Shown piece after piece: positions 16,700 through 25,072 of a DNA stretch of 64,000 bases. The notes beneath the pieces are model-generated. The model was not told the origin of the DNA. It made no database searches and saw only the letters and a list, made by a program, of their open reading frames with translations. The translations under genes were made by a program, and so were the position numbers. Within the stretch, counting starts at the first letter, position 1. Each line of letters begins with the position of its first letter. Source of the stretch: Shinella sp. Its GTDB lineage: Bacteria > Pseudomonadota > Alphaproteobacteria > Rhizobiales > Rhizobiaceae. The DNA lies in NCBI GenBank assembly GCA_003248775.1, contig QFQX01000025.1, positions 1 to 64,000 on the forward strand, given 5' to 3'.

Positions 16700-17572
16700 A
16701 TGGCAAAAGTGGCATTTATCGGTTTGGGCGTCATGGGATACCCGATGGCGGGATATCTGAAGACCAAGGGCGGCCATGAGGTAACGGTCTATAACCGCAC
16801 CGCCGCAAAGGCCGAGAAATGGGCCGCCGAATTCGACGGTCGCGCCGCACCGACGCCGGCCGCAGCAGCAGCCGATGCCGATTTCGTCTTCACCTGCGTC
16901 GGCAATGACGACGACCTGCGTTCGGTAACGATCGGCGAGAACGGCGTACTTTCCGGCATGAAGGCCGGCGCCATCCTAATCGACAATACCACGGCCTCGG
17001 CCGAAGTGGCGCGCGAACTTCACGCTGCCGCGAGCGCCAAGGGCTGCGGCTTCATCGATGCCCCGGTCTCGGGCGGACAGGCCGGCGCGGAAAACGGCGT
17101 GCTCACGGTCATGTGCGGCGGCGACGAAGCCACCTTCGAGAAGGCCAGGCCGGTCATCGACGCCTATGCCCGCATGGTCGGCCTGATGGGCCCGGTCGGC
17201 GCCGGACAGCTCACCAAGATGATCAACCAGATCTGCATCGCCGGTGTCGTTCAGGGCCTCGCCGAGGGGATTCACTTTGGCAAGAAAGCCGGCCTGGACA
17301 TTGAAAAGGTTGTGGAAGTCATTTCCAAGGGCGCTGCCGGTTCCTGGCAGATGGAGAACCGCCACAAGACCATGAACGAGGGCAAGTACGAGTTCGGCTT
17401 CGCCGTCGACTGGATGCGCAAGGACCTCGACATCGTCCTCACCGAAGCCCGCCGTAACGGCGCAAACCTCCCCGTTACCGCGCTGGTCGACCAGTTCTAC
17501 GGCGAGGTCCAGCAGAATCTCGGCGGCAATCGCTGGGATACCTCCTCGCTTCTCGCCCGGCTCGAAAAATGA
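16700..17572 (+). CDS. Beta-hydroxyacid dehydrogenase (3-hydroxyisobutyrate dehydrogenase family)
   Basis: The 290-residue enzyme has the N-terminal dinucleotide-binding motif VAFIGLGVMGYPMAGYL, the substrate-binding segment DAPVSGGQAGAENG and the catalytic-Lys helix GAGQLTKMINQI. These are signatures of NAD(P)-dependent 3-hydroxyisobutyrate, tartronate semialdehyde and glyoxylate/succinic semialdehyde reductases. The exact substrate is undetermined. AGGAGAACAGC precedes the ATG. It overlaps the AlkD-like gene by ATGA, so the two are co-expressed although no functional link is evident. Confidence 0.92.
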   Translation: MAKVAFIGLGVMGYPMAGYLKTKGGHEVTVYNRTAAKAEKWAAEFDGRAAPTPAAAAADADFVFTCVGNDDDLRSVTIGENGVLSGMKAGAILIDNTTASAEVARELHAAASAKGCGFIDAPVSGGQAGAENGVLTVMCGGDEATFEKARPVIDAYARMVGLMGPVGAGQLTKMINQICIAGVVQGLAEGIHFGKKAGLDIEKVVEVISKGAAGSWQMENRHKTMNEGKYEFGFAVDWMRKDLDIVLTEARRNGANLPVTALVDQFYGEVQQNLGGNRWDTSSLLARLEK

Positions 17573-18261
17573 CGCTGACGCGCGCTGCCACGACATCGGA
17601 AATCGTTGCGCATCTTCAAACGCTACGCAGAGATAGCAATGTCGAAGGCATGTCGCGCTTCGGGATTGCAACGGAGACCGCGCTCGGCATCTCCAATCCC
17701 GACCTGCAGAAACTGGCGAAATCGATCGGGCGCGACCACGGCCGCGCCCTCGATCTCTGGAAAACCGGTATGCGCGAGGCGCGCATGCTGGCGATCTACA
17801 CCGCCGATCCCAAGGTCATGAACAGGGCCGAGGTGGAGGCCTGGGCGTCAGAGTTCGCCTCCTGGGAAATCGTCGACGCCGCAGCCGATCTTCTGACGGA
17901 AACCCCTTTCTGGCGCCAACTCATCGAGCAATTCGCCGGAGACGACCGGGAATTCGTGCGCCGCACCGCCTTTTCCATGATCGCCGGCGCAACGGTCCAC
18001 AACAAGAGCGAACCGGATACAGCCCTGATAGCCTACCTGCCGCTGATCGAACGCCACGCCGGCGATGAACGCAATTTCGTGAAGAAAGCCGTGAATTGGG
18101 CGCTGCGCAATATCGGCAAGCGCAATCGGACCTGCCACGGTCCGGCACTGGCGCTGGCGGAAAAGCTGGCCGCCAGCGATGACAGGACGGCCCGATGGAT
18201 CGGCAAGGACGCACTTCGCGAACTGACCAGCGACAAGATCCTCGCGAAGCTCAAGCCCTAA
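17569..18261 (+). CDS. DNA alkylation repair protein (AlkD-like HEAT-repeat glycosylase)
   Basis: This 230-residue, all-helical protein matches the AlkC/AlkD family: GMSRFGIATETALGISNPDL near the N terminus, WKTGMREARMLAIY, SWEIVDAAADLL and a late NFVKKAVNWALRNIGKRN. AlkD removes cationic N3- and N7-alkyl purines without base flipping. The WEIVD segment contains the conserved Trp and Asp expected at the active site. Confidence 0.88.
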   Translation: MTLTRAATTSEIVAHLQTLRRDSNVEGMSRFGIATETALGISNPDLQKLAKSIGRDHGRALDLWKTGMREARMLAIYTADPKVMNRAEVEAWASEFASWEIVDAAADLLTETPFWRQLIEQFAGDDREFVRRTAFSMIAGATVHNKSEPDTALIAYLPLIERHAGDERNFVKKAVNWALRNIGKRNRTCHGPALALAEKLAASDDRTARWIGKDALRELTSDKILAKLKP

Positions 18262-18289
18262 TGGGCGCCTGGCTGTTTAGGCGCGCCTC

Positions 18290-18778
18290 TCAGTCTTCCG
18301 AGGACTTCTGGTTGTCGATCAGCATGTAGTCGAGCGGCAGTTCCGTCGTGTACTTGATCTGCTCCATGGCGAAGGCAGAGGACACGTCACGGATTTCGAT
18401 CTTGGCGATGAGCCGCTTGTAGAAGGCATCGTAGGCGGCGATATCCGGCACGACGACGCGCAGGAGATAATCGACATCGCCGCTCATGCGGTAGAATTCG
18501 ACCACTTCAGGGAATTCCGCAACGACTTCGGAGAAACGCTTCAGCCACTCGATCGAATGGCTGGAGGTACGCACCGACACGAAAACGGTGACCTTCGTAT
18601 TGACCTTAGCGGGATCCAGCAGGGCGACGCGGCGACGGATGACACCGTCTTCTTCCATCTTCTGGATACGGCGCCAGCAAGGGGTCGTCGACAGGCCGAC
18701 CTTCTTTGCGAGATCGGCGACAGCCAGTGTGGAGTCTTCCTGAAGGATGCGGAGAATTTTTCTGTCGAGTCGGTCCAT
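18290..18778 (-). CDS. Lrp/AsnC-family transcriptional regulator
   Basis: The 162-residue protein has the N-terminal HTH LDRKILRILQEDSTLAVADLA...STTPCWRRIQKMEEDGVI and a C-terminal RAM domain with YRMSGDVDYLLRVVVPD. Such proteins form octamers that respond to amino acids. The nearest same-strand gene upstream encodes the UDG-family protein; no obvious amino acid gene is adjacent, so the target is unknown. Confidence 0.93.
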   Translation of the reverse strand: MDRLDRKILRILQEDSTLAVADLAKKVGLSTTPCWRRIQKMEEDGVIRRRVALLDPAKVNTKVTVFVSVRTSSHSIEWLKRFSEVVAEFPEVVEFYRMSGDVDYLLRVVVPDIAAYDAFYKRLIAKIEIRDVSSAFAMEQIKYTTELPLDYMLIDNQKSSED

Positions 18779-18842
18779 GCTCTCACCTTTCGAATATTAT
18801 TCTCCATATAAAGGAAAAATCCTTAAAGCAAAGAAAATTGTT

Positions 18843-19469
18843 TCAGGACGTCAGCCTATCCACTTCCCTGCGAAGGACAGGAAGGACCTCAGCCTCAAAC
18901 CACGGATTACGCTTCAGCCAAGCAGTGTTACGCCAGCTCGGATGCGGCAGCGGCAGGACTTTCGGTCCGCCGGTATTGGCGAGAAAAAAGTCGCGCCAAT
19001 GCTCCACCGTTTCCGTCATGGTCTTGCGTCGCCTGCTGCCGAGATGCCACGCTTGGGCGTACTGACCGATTGCGAGCACCAGTTCGACCTGCGGCATTGA
19101 GGCGATCACCGTGGAGCGCCATTGGGGCGCACATTCACGCCTCGGCGGCAGGTCATGTCCCTCGGCGTCGTAGCCGGGAAAACAGAAGCCCATGGGCACG
19201 ATGGCGAAACGGGACTGGTCGTAGAAGGTCTCCCGATCGACATTCAGCCATTGCCGCAACCGATCGCCCGAAGCGTCATTGAACGGGATACCGCTCTGGT
19301 GAACCTTCATCCCCGGCGCCTGCCCGGCGATCAGGATTCTTGCCGTAACGGAGATATAGGCAACAGGCCTGGGCTCATGCGGCAGGCGCTTCGCCTCCCC
19401 ACCGGCCGGACAGTCGCGACAGATCCGGCAGTTTGCAATGGCATGCTGCAATTCCTCAAGCGTGGCCAT
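18843..19469 (-). CDS. Uracil-DNA glycosylase family protein
   Basis: This 208-residue protein has CRICRDCPAGGEA near the start (Cys pairs suggestive of an Fe-S cluster as in family 4/5 UDGs), the active-site-like ILIAGQAPGMKVHQSGIPF, the VLAIGQYAQ strand and the C-terminal LPHPSWRNTAW, where the His/Ser motif contacts the DNA minor groove. Close homologues are often listed only as UDG superfamily, and uracil removal is not proven. It precedes the Lrp gene on the same strand. Confidence 0.85.
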   Translation of the reverse strand: MATLEELQHAIANCRICRDCPAGGEAKRLPHEPRPVAYISVTARILIAGQAPGMKVHQSGIPFNDASGDRLRQWLNVDRETFYDQSRFAIVPMGFCFPGYDAEGHDLPPRRECAPQWRSTVIASMPQVELVLAIGQYAQAWHLGSRRRKTMTETVEHWRDFFLANTGGPKVLPLPHPSWRNTAWLKRNPWFEAEVLPVLRREVDRLTS

Positions 19470-19530
19470 CGAAAGACCTGCTCGTCAGACAAAGGCTTGA
19501 AGGCGTTGTGCGGGGACTCGCGACCATGCC

Positions 19531-20106
19531 TCAGTTGACACCGACCCACTGTCGGAGAAAAGCGAAAAAATCGGCGGCCGTTTCGGGTTCTTCAGCTCGG
19601 TGAATACGCCGCCATTCCTGAGGCCGTGTGAATGCCCCTCCCCAGACGCCCAGCCGCTCGCGCTGCGCCTTTGCCTCTTCGGCCTCGTAATCGCCATAGG
19701 CAACCGCCAGTCCCTCACCGACCAACACGGCGGCAACATCGCCGTCGGCCGAGGTTCGACAACGTACGAGTTGACGCTGGTAGCGATCCGTCTCGCTACC
19801 CCGACAGGTGAGAGCTTTCGTCGCCGCGATTTCCGCAAGCCTCGTTCGCGCAGCGGTTCCACAATCCCAGACCGCGCTTGCCTCCCCGCAGGACTGACCG
19901 GTCTCCGGCGCATCGACACCTTCGAGCCGCAGCCGTTCATGCCCGAGCGAAAGCGTATCTCCATCGATGACGAAAAAGCGCCCGGAAAACTCCGTTTCCT
20001 GCTGTCGCTCAAGCTTCGCCACGATTAGCAAGCCAAGCGCCAGCATGCAGAAACCGACGACGAAATCCCGGAACACGCGCCAGGAACGCTTCACATTTCG
20101 GCCCAT
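19531..20106 (-). CDS. Thermonuclease-family (SNase-like) protein, membrane-anchored
   Basis: The 191-residue product has an N-terminal hydrophobic segment (FRDFVVGFCMLALGLLIVAK), which would anchor or export it. A staphylococcal-nuclease-type OB-fold domain follows, with FVIDGDTLSL, LRLEGVDAPETGQSC, TDRYQRQLVRC and GEGLAVAYGDY. The Asp and Arg/Glu positions of the nuclease site appear present. Four Cys may form disulphides outside the cytoplasm. Confidence 0.85.
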   Translation of the reverse strand: MGRNVKRSWRVFRDFVVGFCMLALGLLIVAKLERQQETEFSGRFFVIDGDTLSLGHERLRLEGVDAPETGQSCGEASAVWDCGTAARTRLAEIAATKALTCRGSETDRYQRQLVRCRTSADGDVAAVLVGEGLAVAYGDYEAEEAKAQRERLGVWGGAFTRPQEWRRIHRAEEPETAADFFAFLRQWVGVN

Positions 20107-20201
20107 TTCGAAAACGAAACCTTTGCGATCATGGCAAACAAAACCTTTTTCGACAGTATCTTCTTAAGAAATCCCTATTAAGCTCGCATCACCAAGGAGA
20201 C

Positions 20202-21749
20202 GTGAACTTCCAAAATATGAGTAAGGGCGTATCGACATCGGCGGACAAGAATATCGTCGACCTATCGCGCAGCCATCGCAACAAGGCTGTCGCGAAGGCT
20301 GTTCGCACGACTCGTGAACGTTTGCAATCGAACGGCGGCATCCCGCAATTCGAAAGCGAAATGCTTGGCATGCACATCAGCGCCACGCTTCAGGCCGCTG
20401 CAGTCATACCGATGATAGTGCTTATGGTCACCGGTATCGGCACCTATATAAGCCAGCAAGCAAACCTGGTGATGTGGACCCTGCTGACGCTGGTCGTCCA
20501 CGCTCTCAACATCATCGTCACCCGCCGGGCGGCGGCGCGACCCTTATCCGCCGAAAACATCGTCAAATGGCGACGACGCCTGCTGGCGGGCCAGGCGGCC
20601 ATGGGCGTCTGTTGGGCGCTTTTTTCACTTCAAGCCTGTTCGGCCTGCGAAGGTGATGCCTTCATCTTCTACAAGGGGGCGGTCCTGCTGGTCGTACTGT
20701 CGATCACGGCCATGTCAAACATGCTCCTGAGGCAGGCCGTGCTTTTCGGCTTCCTGCCGACTGTGGTGGCGCTGGTCTATAGCGCCGCAGGCAGCCGCGA
20801 TACGCTCGACATCGGCCTGACGGCGATGTTTACCACCGCACTCGTCTTCTTCATCTACATCACCGGCCGCCTTTACCAGACCAACGTCAAGCTGCTCTCC
20901 TTCCAGACGGAAAAGGACGATCTGATTGCCGAGTTGGAAGTCGCGAAATCGCTTTCCGACGAAGCCCGCCGCCGTGCGGAAGAAGCCAACCTCGCAAAGT
21001 CGCGCTTCCTTGCCTCGATGTCCCACGAGTTGCGCACTCCACTGAACGCCATTCTCGGCTTTTCCGAAGTCATGGCGACGGAAGTTCTCGGCCCGCTGAA
21101 CAACCCGCTCTACAGGGAATATTCCGGCGACATCCATCGCTCCGGCCAGCATCTTCTTGACCTCATCAACGAGATCCTCGACCTTTCGCGCATCGAGGCC
21201 GGCAAATACGATCTCAACGAGGAAACCGTCTCCCTGCTGGAGCTGGCGGAAGACTGCGTTGGCATGGTCCAGCTTCGCGCCAAGGCGAAGAACATCAGAA
21301 TCGATGAACAGTTCGAGCCGAAGTTGCCGAGCGTCTGGGCCGATGAAAAGGCGATCCGGCAGGTCATCCTCAACCTGCTGTCCAACGCCATCAAGTTCAC
21401 GCCTCAAAACGGCGAGATCCGCGTCAAGGTCGGCTGGACAGCTGGCGGCGGTCAATACGTTTCGATCCGCGATAACGGCCCGGGCATTCCGGAAGAGGAA
21501 ATCCCGGTCGTGCTCTCCGCTTTCGGTCAGGGCTCCATCGCCATCAAGAGCGCCGAACAGGGCACCGGCCTCGGCCTCCCCATCGTGCAGGCAATCCTTG
21601 CCAAGCATGGCGGCGAGTTCAAGCTCAAGTCAAAGCTGCGCGAAGGTACGGAAGTGATCGCCATCCTGCCGGCGCGGCGAGTGCTAGAAAGCCTGCCCGC
21701 CGTCACCGAGGCCCACGCGGTCGAACCGCGCAGACGCCATTTCGCCTGA
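20202..21749 (+). CDS. Membrane sensor histidine kinase (DivJ/PleC-like)
   Basis: The 515-residue kinase has about six hydrophobic helices in residues 60-220 and a short coiled coil. The HisKA domain carries the phospho-His motif SMSHELRTPLNAILGFSEVM. The HATPase domain carries the N box NLLSNAIKF, the G1 box RDNGPGIPEEEI and the G2 box GTGLGLPI. The H-box and following YREYSGDIHRSGQHLLDLI resemble the DivJ/PleC/PdhS class that acts on DivK and PleD in alphaproteobacteria; the assignment is tentative. No response regulator is adjacent. Start is uncertain: GTG 20202 has AAGGAGA one base away, ATG 20217 has it 16 bases away. Confidence 0.88.
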   Translation: MNFQNMSKGVSTSADKNIVDLSRSHRNKAVAKAVRTTRERLQSNGGIPQFESEMLGMHISATLQAAAVIPMIVLMVTGIGTYISQQANLVMWTLLTLVVHALNIIVTRRAAARPLSAENIVKWRRRLLAGQAAMGVCWALFSLQACSACEGDAFIFYKGAVLLVVLSITAMSNMLLRQAVLFGFLPTVVALVYSAAGSRDTLDIGLTAMFTTALVFFIYITGRLYQTNVKLLSFQTEKDDLIAELEVAKSLSDEARRRAEEANLAKSRFLASMSHELRTPLNAILGFSEVMATEVLGPLNNPLYREYSGDIHRSGQHLLDLINEILDLSRIEAGKYDLNEETVSLLELAEDCVGMVQLRAKAKNIRIDEQFEPKLPSVWADEKAIRQVILNLLSNAIKFTPQNGEIRVKVGWTAGGGQYVSIRDNGPGIPEEEIPVVLSAFGQGSIAIKSAEQGTGLGLPIVQAILAKHGGEFKLKSKLREGTEVIAILPARRVLESLPAVTEAHAVEPRRRHFA

Positions 21750-21773
21750 ACGGTTCGGGCGATCCCGCATCAT

Positions 21774-22184
21774 TCAAGCGATAAAAATCCGGAAGATGAC
21801 GATATAGGCCGCGTAAAGCCCATTTGCCACCAGCAGGCAGAAGACGGCGAACGAACCGAGGTCTTTAGCGTTACGGCCAACGGTCGAAATCTCCGGAGAG
21901 ATACGATCTACCAACTCCTCGATCGCCGTATTGAGCGCCTCCACTGAAAACAGGATCGCCATCAGCACGACGAAACCGAGGAACTCGGCAAAACTCGCCC
22001 CTATGATGGCAAAGAGCATGAGGCCGGCGCCAAGAGCCAGCAGTTCATGCCGGAAGGCAGATTCCTGCATCAGCCGACGGAACCCCTGCATGGAGTACTG
22101 GCCGGCAGCGAAAAGATGGGCGACACCCGTCTTCTTCTCGAAAGTCTCGCTGGCCGGCCTGTTGTTCTTGTCGTAATCCGTCAT
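21774..22184 (-). CDS. dgkA: Diacylglycerol kinase
   Basis: This 136-residue integral membrane enzyme phosphorylates diacylglycerol to phosphatidic acid, recycling lipid left over from periplasmic glucan and LPS modification. It has three membrane helices after a soluble N terminus. The active-site helix EALNTAIEELVDRISPE is the family signature, followed by NAKDLGSFAVF. Its ATG overlaps the cobT stop by ATGA, so it is translated from the cobT message. This pairing is odd functionally. Confidence 0.93.
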   Translation of the reverse strand: MTDYDKNNRPASETFEKKTGVAHLFAAGQYSMQGFRRLMQESAFRHELLALGAGLMLFAIIGASFAEFLGFVVLMAILFSVEALNTAIEELVDRISPEISTVGRNAKDLGSFAVFCLLVANGLYAAYIVIFRIFIA

Positions 22185-23197
22185 TCTTTGTTGGACACCC
22201 CTGCCGCCGCGAAGGTCGCCATACCCGAATGGCAAGCCGCAGCTGCCTTGACGATACCGGCAGCAAGCGCTGCCCCGGTGCCTTCGCCAAGCCGCATGCC
22301 GAGCGCCAGAAGCGGCGTCTTGCCAAGCTTCTCGATCGACTTCAGGTGTCCAGGTTCGCCGGAAACATGGCCGATCAGGCAATGGTCGAGCGCGGAAGGA
22401 TTGGCAGCCTTCAGCAGTGCGGCAGCCGAAGTCGCAACGTAACCGTCGATCAGAACCGGAATCTTCTGCATGCGGGCAGCGAGAATAGCACCGGCCATGG
22501 CGGCGATCTCACGACCACCGAGGCGGCGCATGATTTCCAGCGGATCGTCGAGGTGATCCTTGTGGAATTCGACAGCAGCCTTCACCGCCTCGATCTTGCG
22601 GCGAAGCACTTCACCCTCGGAACCAGTGCCGGGGCCAACCCATTCCTCGGCCGTGCCGCCGTAGAGAGCAAGATGGATGGCAGCCGCGATAGTCGTGTTG
22701 CCGATACCCATCTCGCCGATGCACAGGAGGTCGGTGCCGCCGGCAATCGCCTCCATGCCGAAGGCCATGGTAGCAGCGCAATCACGCTCGGAGAGCGCCG
22801 GCTCGCAGGTGATGTCGCCGGTCGGGTAATCGAGCGCCAGATCGAAGATCTTCAGCCCGAGGTCATAGGTGGCGCAAATCTGGTTGATCGCCGCTCCGCC
22901 GGCTGCGAAATTCTCCACCATCTGCTGGGTCACGGAAGACGGATAGGGCGTGATCCCATGCTTCGTCACACCGTGATTGCCGGCAAAGATCGCAACGAGC
23001 GGACGATTGACCGCCGGCGAACGCCCCGTCCAGGCGGCAAGCCACATGGCGATTTCTTCGAGGCGACCGAGAGCGCCGGGCGGCTTGGTCAGCTGACGGT
23101 CATGGTCGCGCGCGGCAACCAGCGCCGCCGTATCGGGGCCGGGCAGTTCGCGCAGCAGAACGCGGAAATCATCGAAAGGCAGGCCGGTCACGGTCAT
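22181..23197 (-). CDS. cobT: Nicotinate-nucleotide--dimethylbenzimidazole phosphoribosyltransferase
   Basis: CobT (CobU in Pseudomonas denitrificans naming) activates 5,6-dimethylbenzimidazole to alpha-ribazole-5'-phosphate for the lower ligand of cobalamin. The 338-residue protein shows LTKPPGALGRLEEIA, FAGNHGVTKHGITPYP, GEMGIGNTTIAAA and the catalytic-Glu region MRLGEGTGAALA. The length is normal. It is divergent from cobS, which uses its product, and the 100-odd bases between them must carry both promoters. No cobalamin riboswitch consensus is evident there. Confidence 0.95.
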   Translation of the reverse strand: MTVTGLPFDDFRVLLRELPGPDTAALVAARDHDRQLTKPPGALGRLEEIAMWLAAWTGRSPAVNRPLVAIFAGNHGVTKHGITPYPSSVTQQMVENFAAGGAAINQICATYDLGLKIFDLALDYPTGDITCEPALSERDCAATMAFGMEAIAGGTDLLCIGEMGIGNTTIAAAIHLALYGGTAEEWVGPGTGSEGEVLRRKIEAVKAAVEFHKDHLDDPLEIMRRLGGREIAAMAGAILAARMQKIPVLIDGYVATSAAALLKAANPSALDHCLIGHVSGEPGHLKSIEKLGKTPLLALGMRLGEGTGAALAAGIVKAAAACHSGMATFAAAGVSNKE

Positions 23198-23318
23198 CGG
23201 CAGGAGTCCTTGTGGTCTTCTCGGAAATCGGTTTTGCCTCTAATACTGACCCCGTCGACCCGCAACAACCGAAAAAGCGCTGTTTGCCGTCGTCTTTGAC
23301 ATGGAGCAAGCAGAGCGG

Positions 23319-24101
23319 ATGATCATCAGCGACTACCTGACCGACACAGCGCGGTCTATCGCCTTCCTGAGCAGGCTGCCGGTTCCCTCCCGATTCTTCG
23401 AAGGCCATGACGGCGCCCTGTCCCGCACGGTACGCGCCTTTCCGCTCGCGGGTGTGCTGGTCGCCCTGCCCCCGGCTCTGACGCTTGCCGCAGCACTTGC
23501 CCTGAATACCTCGCCACTGCTGGCCGCCTTCCTCTCCATCGCAGTCCTTCTCATCGTCACCGGCGCCTTGCACGAGGACGGCCTCTCGGACGCAGCCGAC
23601 GGCCTCGGCGGCGGACGGGACCGGGAGCATGCGCTGACCATCATGAAGGACAGCCGTATCGGTTCCTATGGCGCCGTCACCATCGTCGTGGCCATCGGCA
23701 TGCGCGCTGCCGCCCTTTCGCAAATAGCCGGCGCCGTAACGCCTGGCGCAGCCGCAGCCTGCCTTCTTGGCGCAGCCGCAGCCAGCCGTGCGCTGATGGT
23801 CTGGCACTGGTCGGCGCTTCCGCCGGCCCGTACCGGAGGCGTGGCGGCATCCGCAGGCAAGCCGGAACCAGGAGCGCGGCACGTCGCACTGATGTCCGGA
23901 CTGCTTATATCGCTCGCACTCCTCCTGCCCGCATCATCGCTGTTTGCCACCATGATCGCCTTGCTGGCCGCTATCCTGTTGACTGCGGGCTTCACGGCCC
24001 ATGTACAACGCAAGCTCGGTGGCCATACCGGCGATACCATCGGCGCCAGCCAGCAGGTTGCGGAAATCGCCACACTCGTTGCCCTTGCCATGGCCACCTA
24101 G
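23319..24101 (+). CDS. cobS: Adenosylcobinamide-GDP ribazoletransferase (cobalamin synthase)
   Basis: CobS (CobV) joins adenosylcobinamide-GDP and alpha-ribazole at the inner membrane to complete cobalamin. The protein is about 260 residues, mostly hydrophobic, with FLSRLPVP near the start, the metal-binding HEDGLSDAADGLGGG, and RIGSYGA. ATG 23319 is chosen because family members begin close to the DYLTDTARS segment; an in-frame ATG at 23301 would add six residues. Two small genes follow closely on the same strand. Confidence 0.93.
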   Translation: MIISDYLTDTARSIAFLSRLPVPSRFFEGHDGALSRTVRAFPLAGVLVALPPALTLAAALALNTSPLLAAFLSIAVLLIVTGALHEDGLSDAADGLGGGRDREHALTIMKDSRIGSYGAVTIVVAIGMRAAALSQIAGAVTPGAAAACLLGAAAASRALMVWHWSALPPARTGGVAASAGKPEPGARHVALMSGLLISLALLLPASSLFATMIALLAAILLTAGFTAHVQRKLGGHTGDTIGASQQVAEIATLVALAMAT

Positions 24102-24134
24102 AGAACCGATATAAGACCGGAACAAGGTATACTC

Positions 24135-24356
24135 ATGGAATCGCCCTGTATTCTCGTCTGCTCTATCGACATGAAGACCGGCTATTGTTTCGGTTGCGGC
24201 CGTACGCGCGACGAAATCGCGGGATGGATCGGCTATACCGATCAGGAGCGACGCTCCATCATGGAGAGCTTGCCTGCCCGGCTGGAAACAGTCGAACGCA
24301 AGCCCCGGCGCGAAACCCGCCGCGCTCGCATGGCGCGTGAACGCGAGAGCGGTTGA
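24135..24356 (+). CDS. DUF1289 domain protein
   Basis: This 73-residue protein carries the DUF1289 pattern SPCILVCSIDMKTGYCFGCGR with four Cys (C5, C9, C18, C21), likely a metal site, then EIAGWIGYTDQER. The tail is rich in Arg. The function is not known. It sits 33 bases after cobS and its stop overlaps the start of the aspartic protease gene (TGATG), so the three form an operon. Confidence 0.9.
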   Translation: MESPCILVCSIDMKTGYCFGCGRTRDEIAGWIGYTDQERRSIMESLPARLETVERKPRRETRRARMARERESG

Positions 24357-25054
24357 TGCGCCTCGTTGTCGTCCTCGCCATACTAGGTTTCGGTCTCATC
24401 GTGCTGCTGCTCAACCAAAGCAGCGGACGCAGCTTCGGCATGGCCAACGACGATTTTGCCAGCTTCATCAGCCTGCTTCCTTTCGCTGTCATGCTTTCCG
24501 CCGGTATTCTCGCAAGCCGACGCTCTCTCGGGGAAAGCGCGCGGCAATTGGCACTCTGGGTTCTCATCATCCTCGCGCTCGTCACCGGCTATCTCTATCG
24601 TGACGATCTCAGTGCTTTGGGATCAAGGCTGACTGCGGGTCTTATCCCCGGTCGGGCGGTGATCGCCACCGGTATCGACGGCCGGCCGGAGGTGGTTCTT
24701 TACAAGACGCGCAGCGGTCATTTCGAAACGACCGTGGATATCGATTCTGTGTCAGTAGACGTGATGATCGATACAGGCGCGAGTACCATTGCCCTGAGTT
24801 ACGAGGATGCACAGCGCATCGGCATCGATATGTCGAGCCTCGTCTTCAATCGCGCCATCATGACGGCAAACGGCCGCGCTCTGGCCGCCCAGGTTCGCCT
24901 TCGTCAGGTGGTGCTTGGCCCCATCGTCCGAAGGGATGTCGAGGCTTCAATCATGGAAAAAGGCCAGCTTGACCAGAGCCTGCTCGGCATGAGCTTCCTC
25001 TCGACCCTTGCATCCCTGCAGATGCGAACCGACGAGTTGCGGCTGCAAGACTGA
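24356..25054 (+). CDS. TIGR02281-type membrane-anchored retropepsin-like aspartic protease
   Basis: The 232-residue protein has two or three N-terminal membrane helices and a C-terminal clan AA domain with the single catalytic motif VMIDTGASTIALS, so it should act as a dimer like retropepsins. LGMSFLSTLASLQM matches the second conserved element. The start ATG overlaps the DUF1289 stop. The natural substrate is not known. It ends 18 bases from the convergent cyclase gene. Confidence 0.87.
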   Translation: MRLVVVLAILGFGLIVLLLNQSSGRSFGMANDDFASFISLLPFAVMLSAGILASRRSLGESARQLALWVLIILALVTGYLYRDDLSALGSRLTAGLIPGRAVIATGIDGRPEVVLYKTRSGHFETTVDIDSVSVDVMIDTGASTIALSYEDAQRIGIDMSSLVFNRAIMTANGRALAAQVRLRQVVLGPIVRRDVEASIMEKGQLDQSLLGMSFLSTLASLQMRTDELRLQD

Positions 25055-25072
25055 AAATTGATAGTGGCGGGA

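Noticed and set aside
23198..23318. A cobalamin riboswitch between cobT and cobS
   Set aside because: The gap is too short and lacks the B12-box consensus; divergent promoters are enough to explain it.
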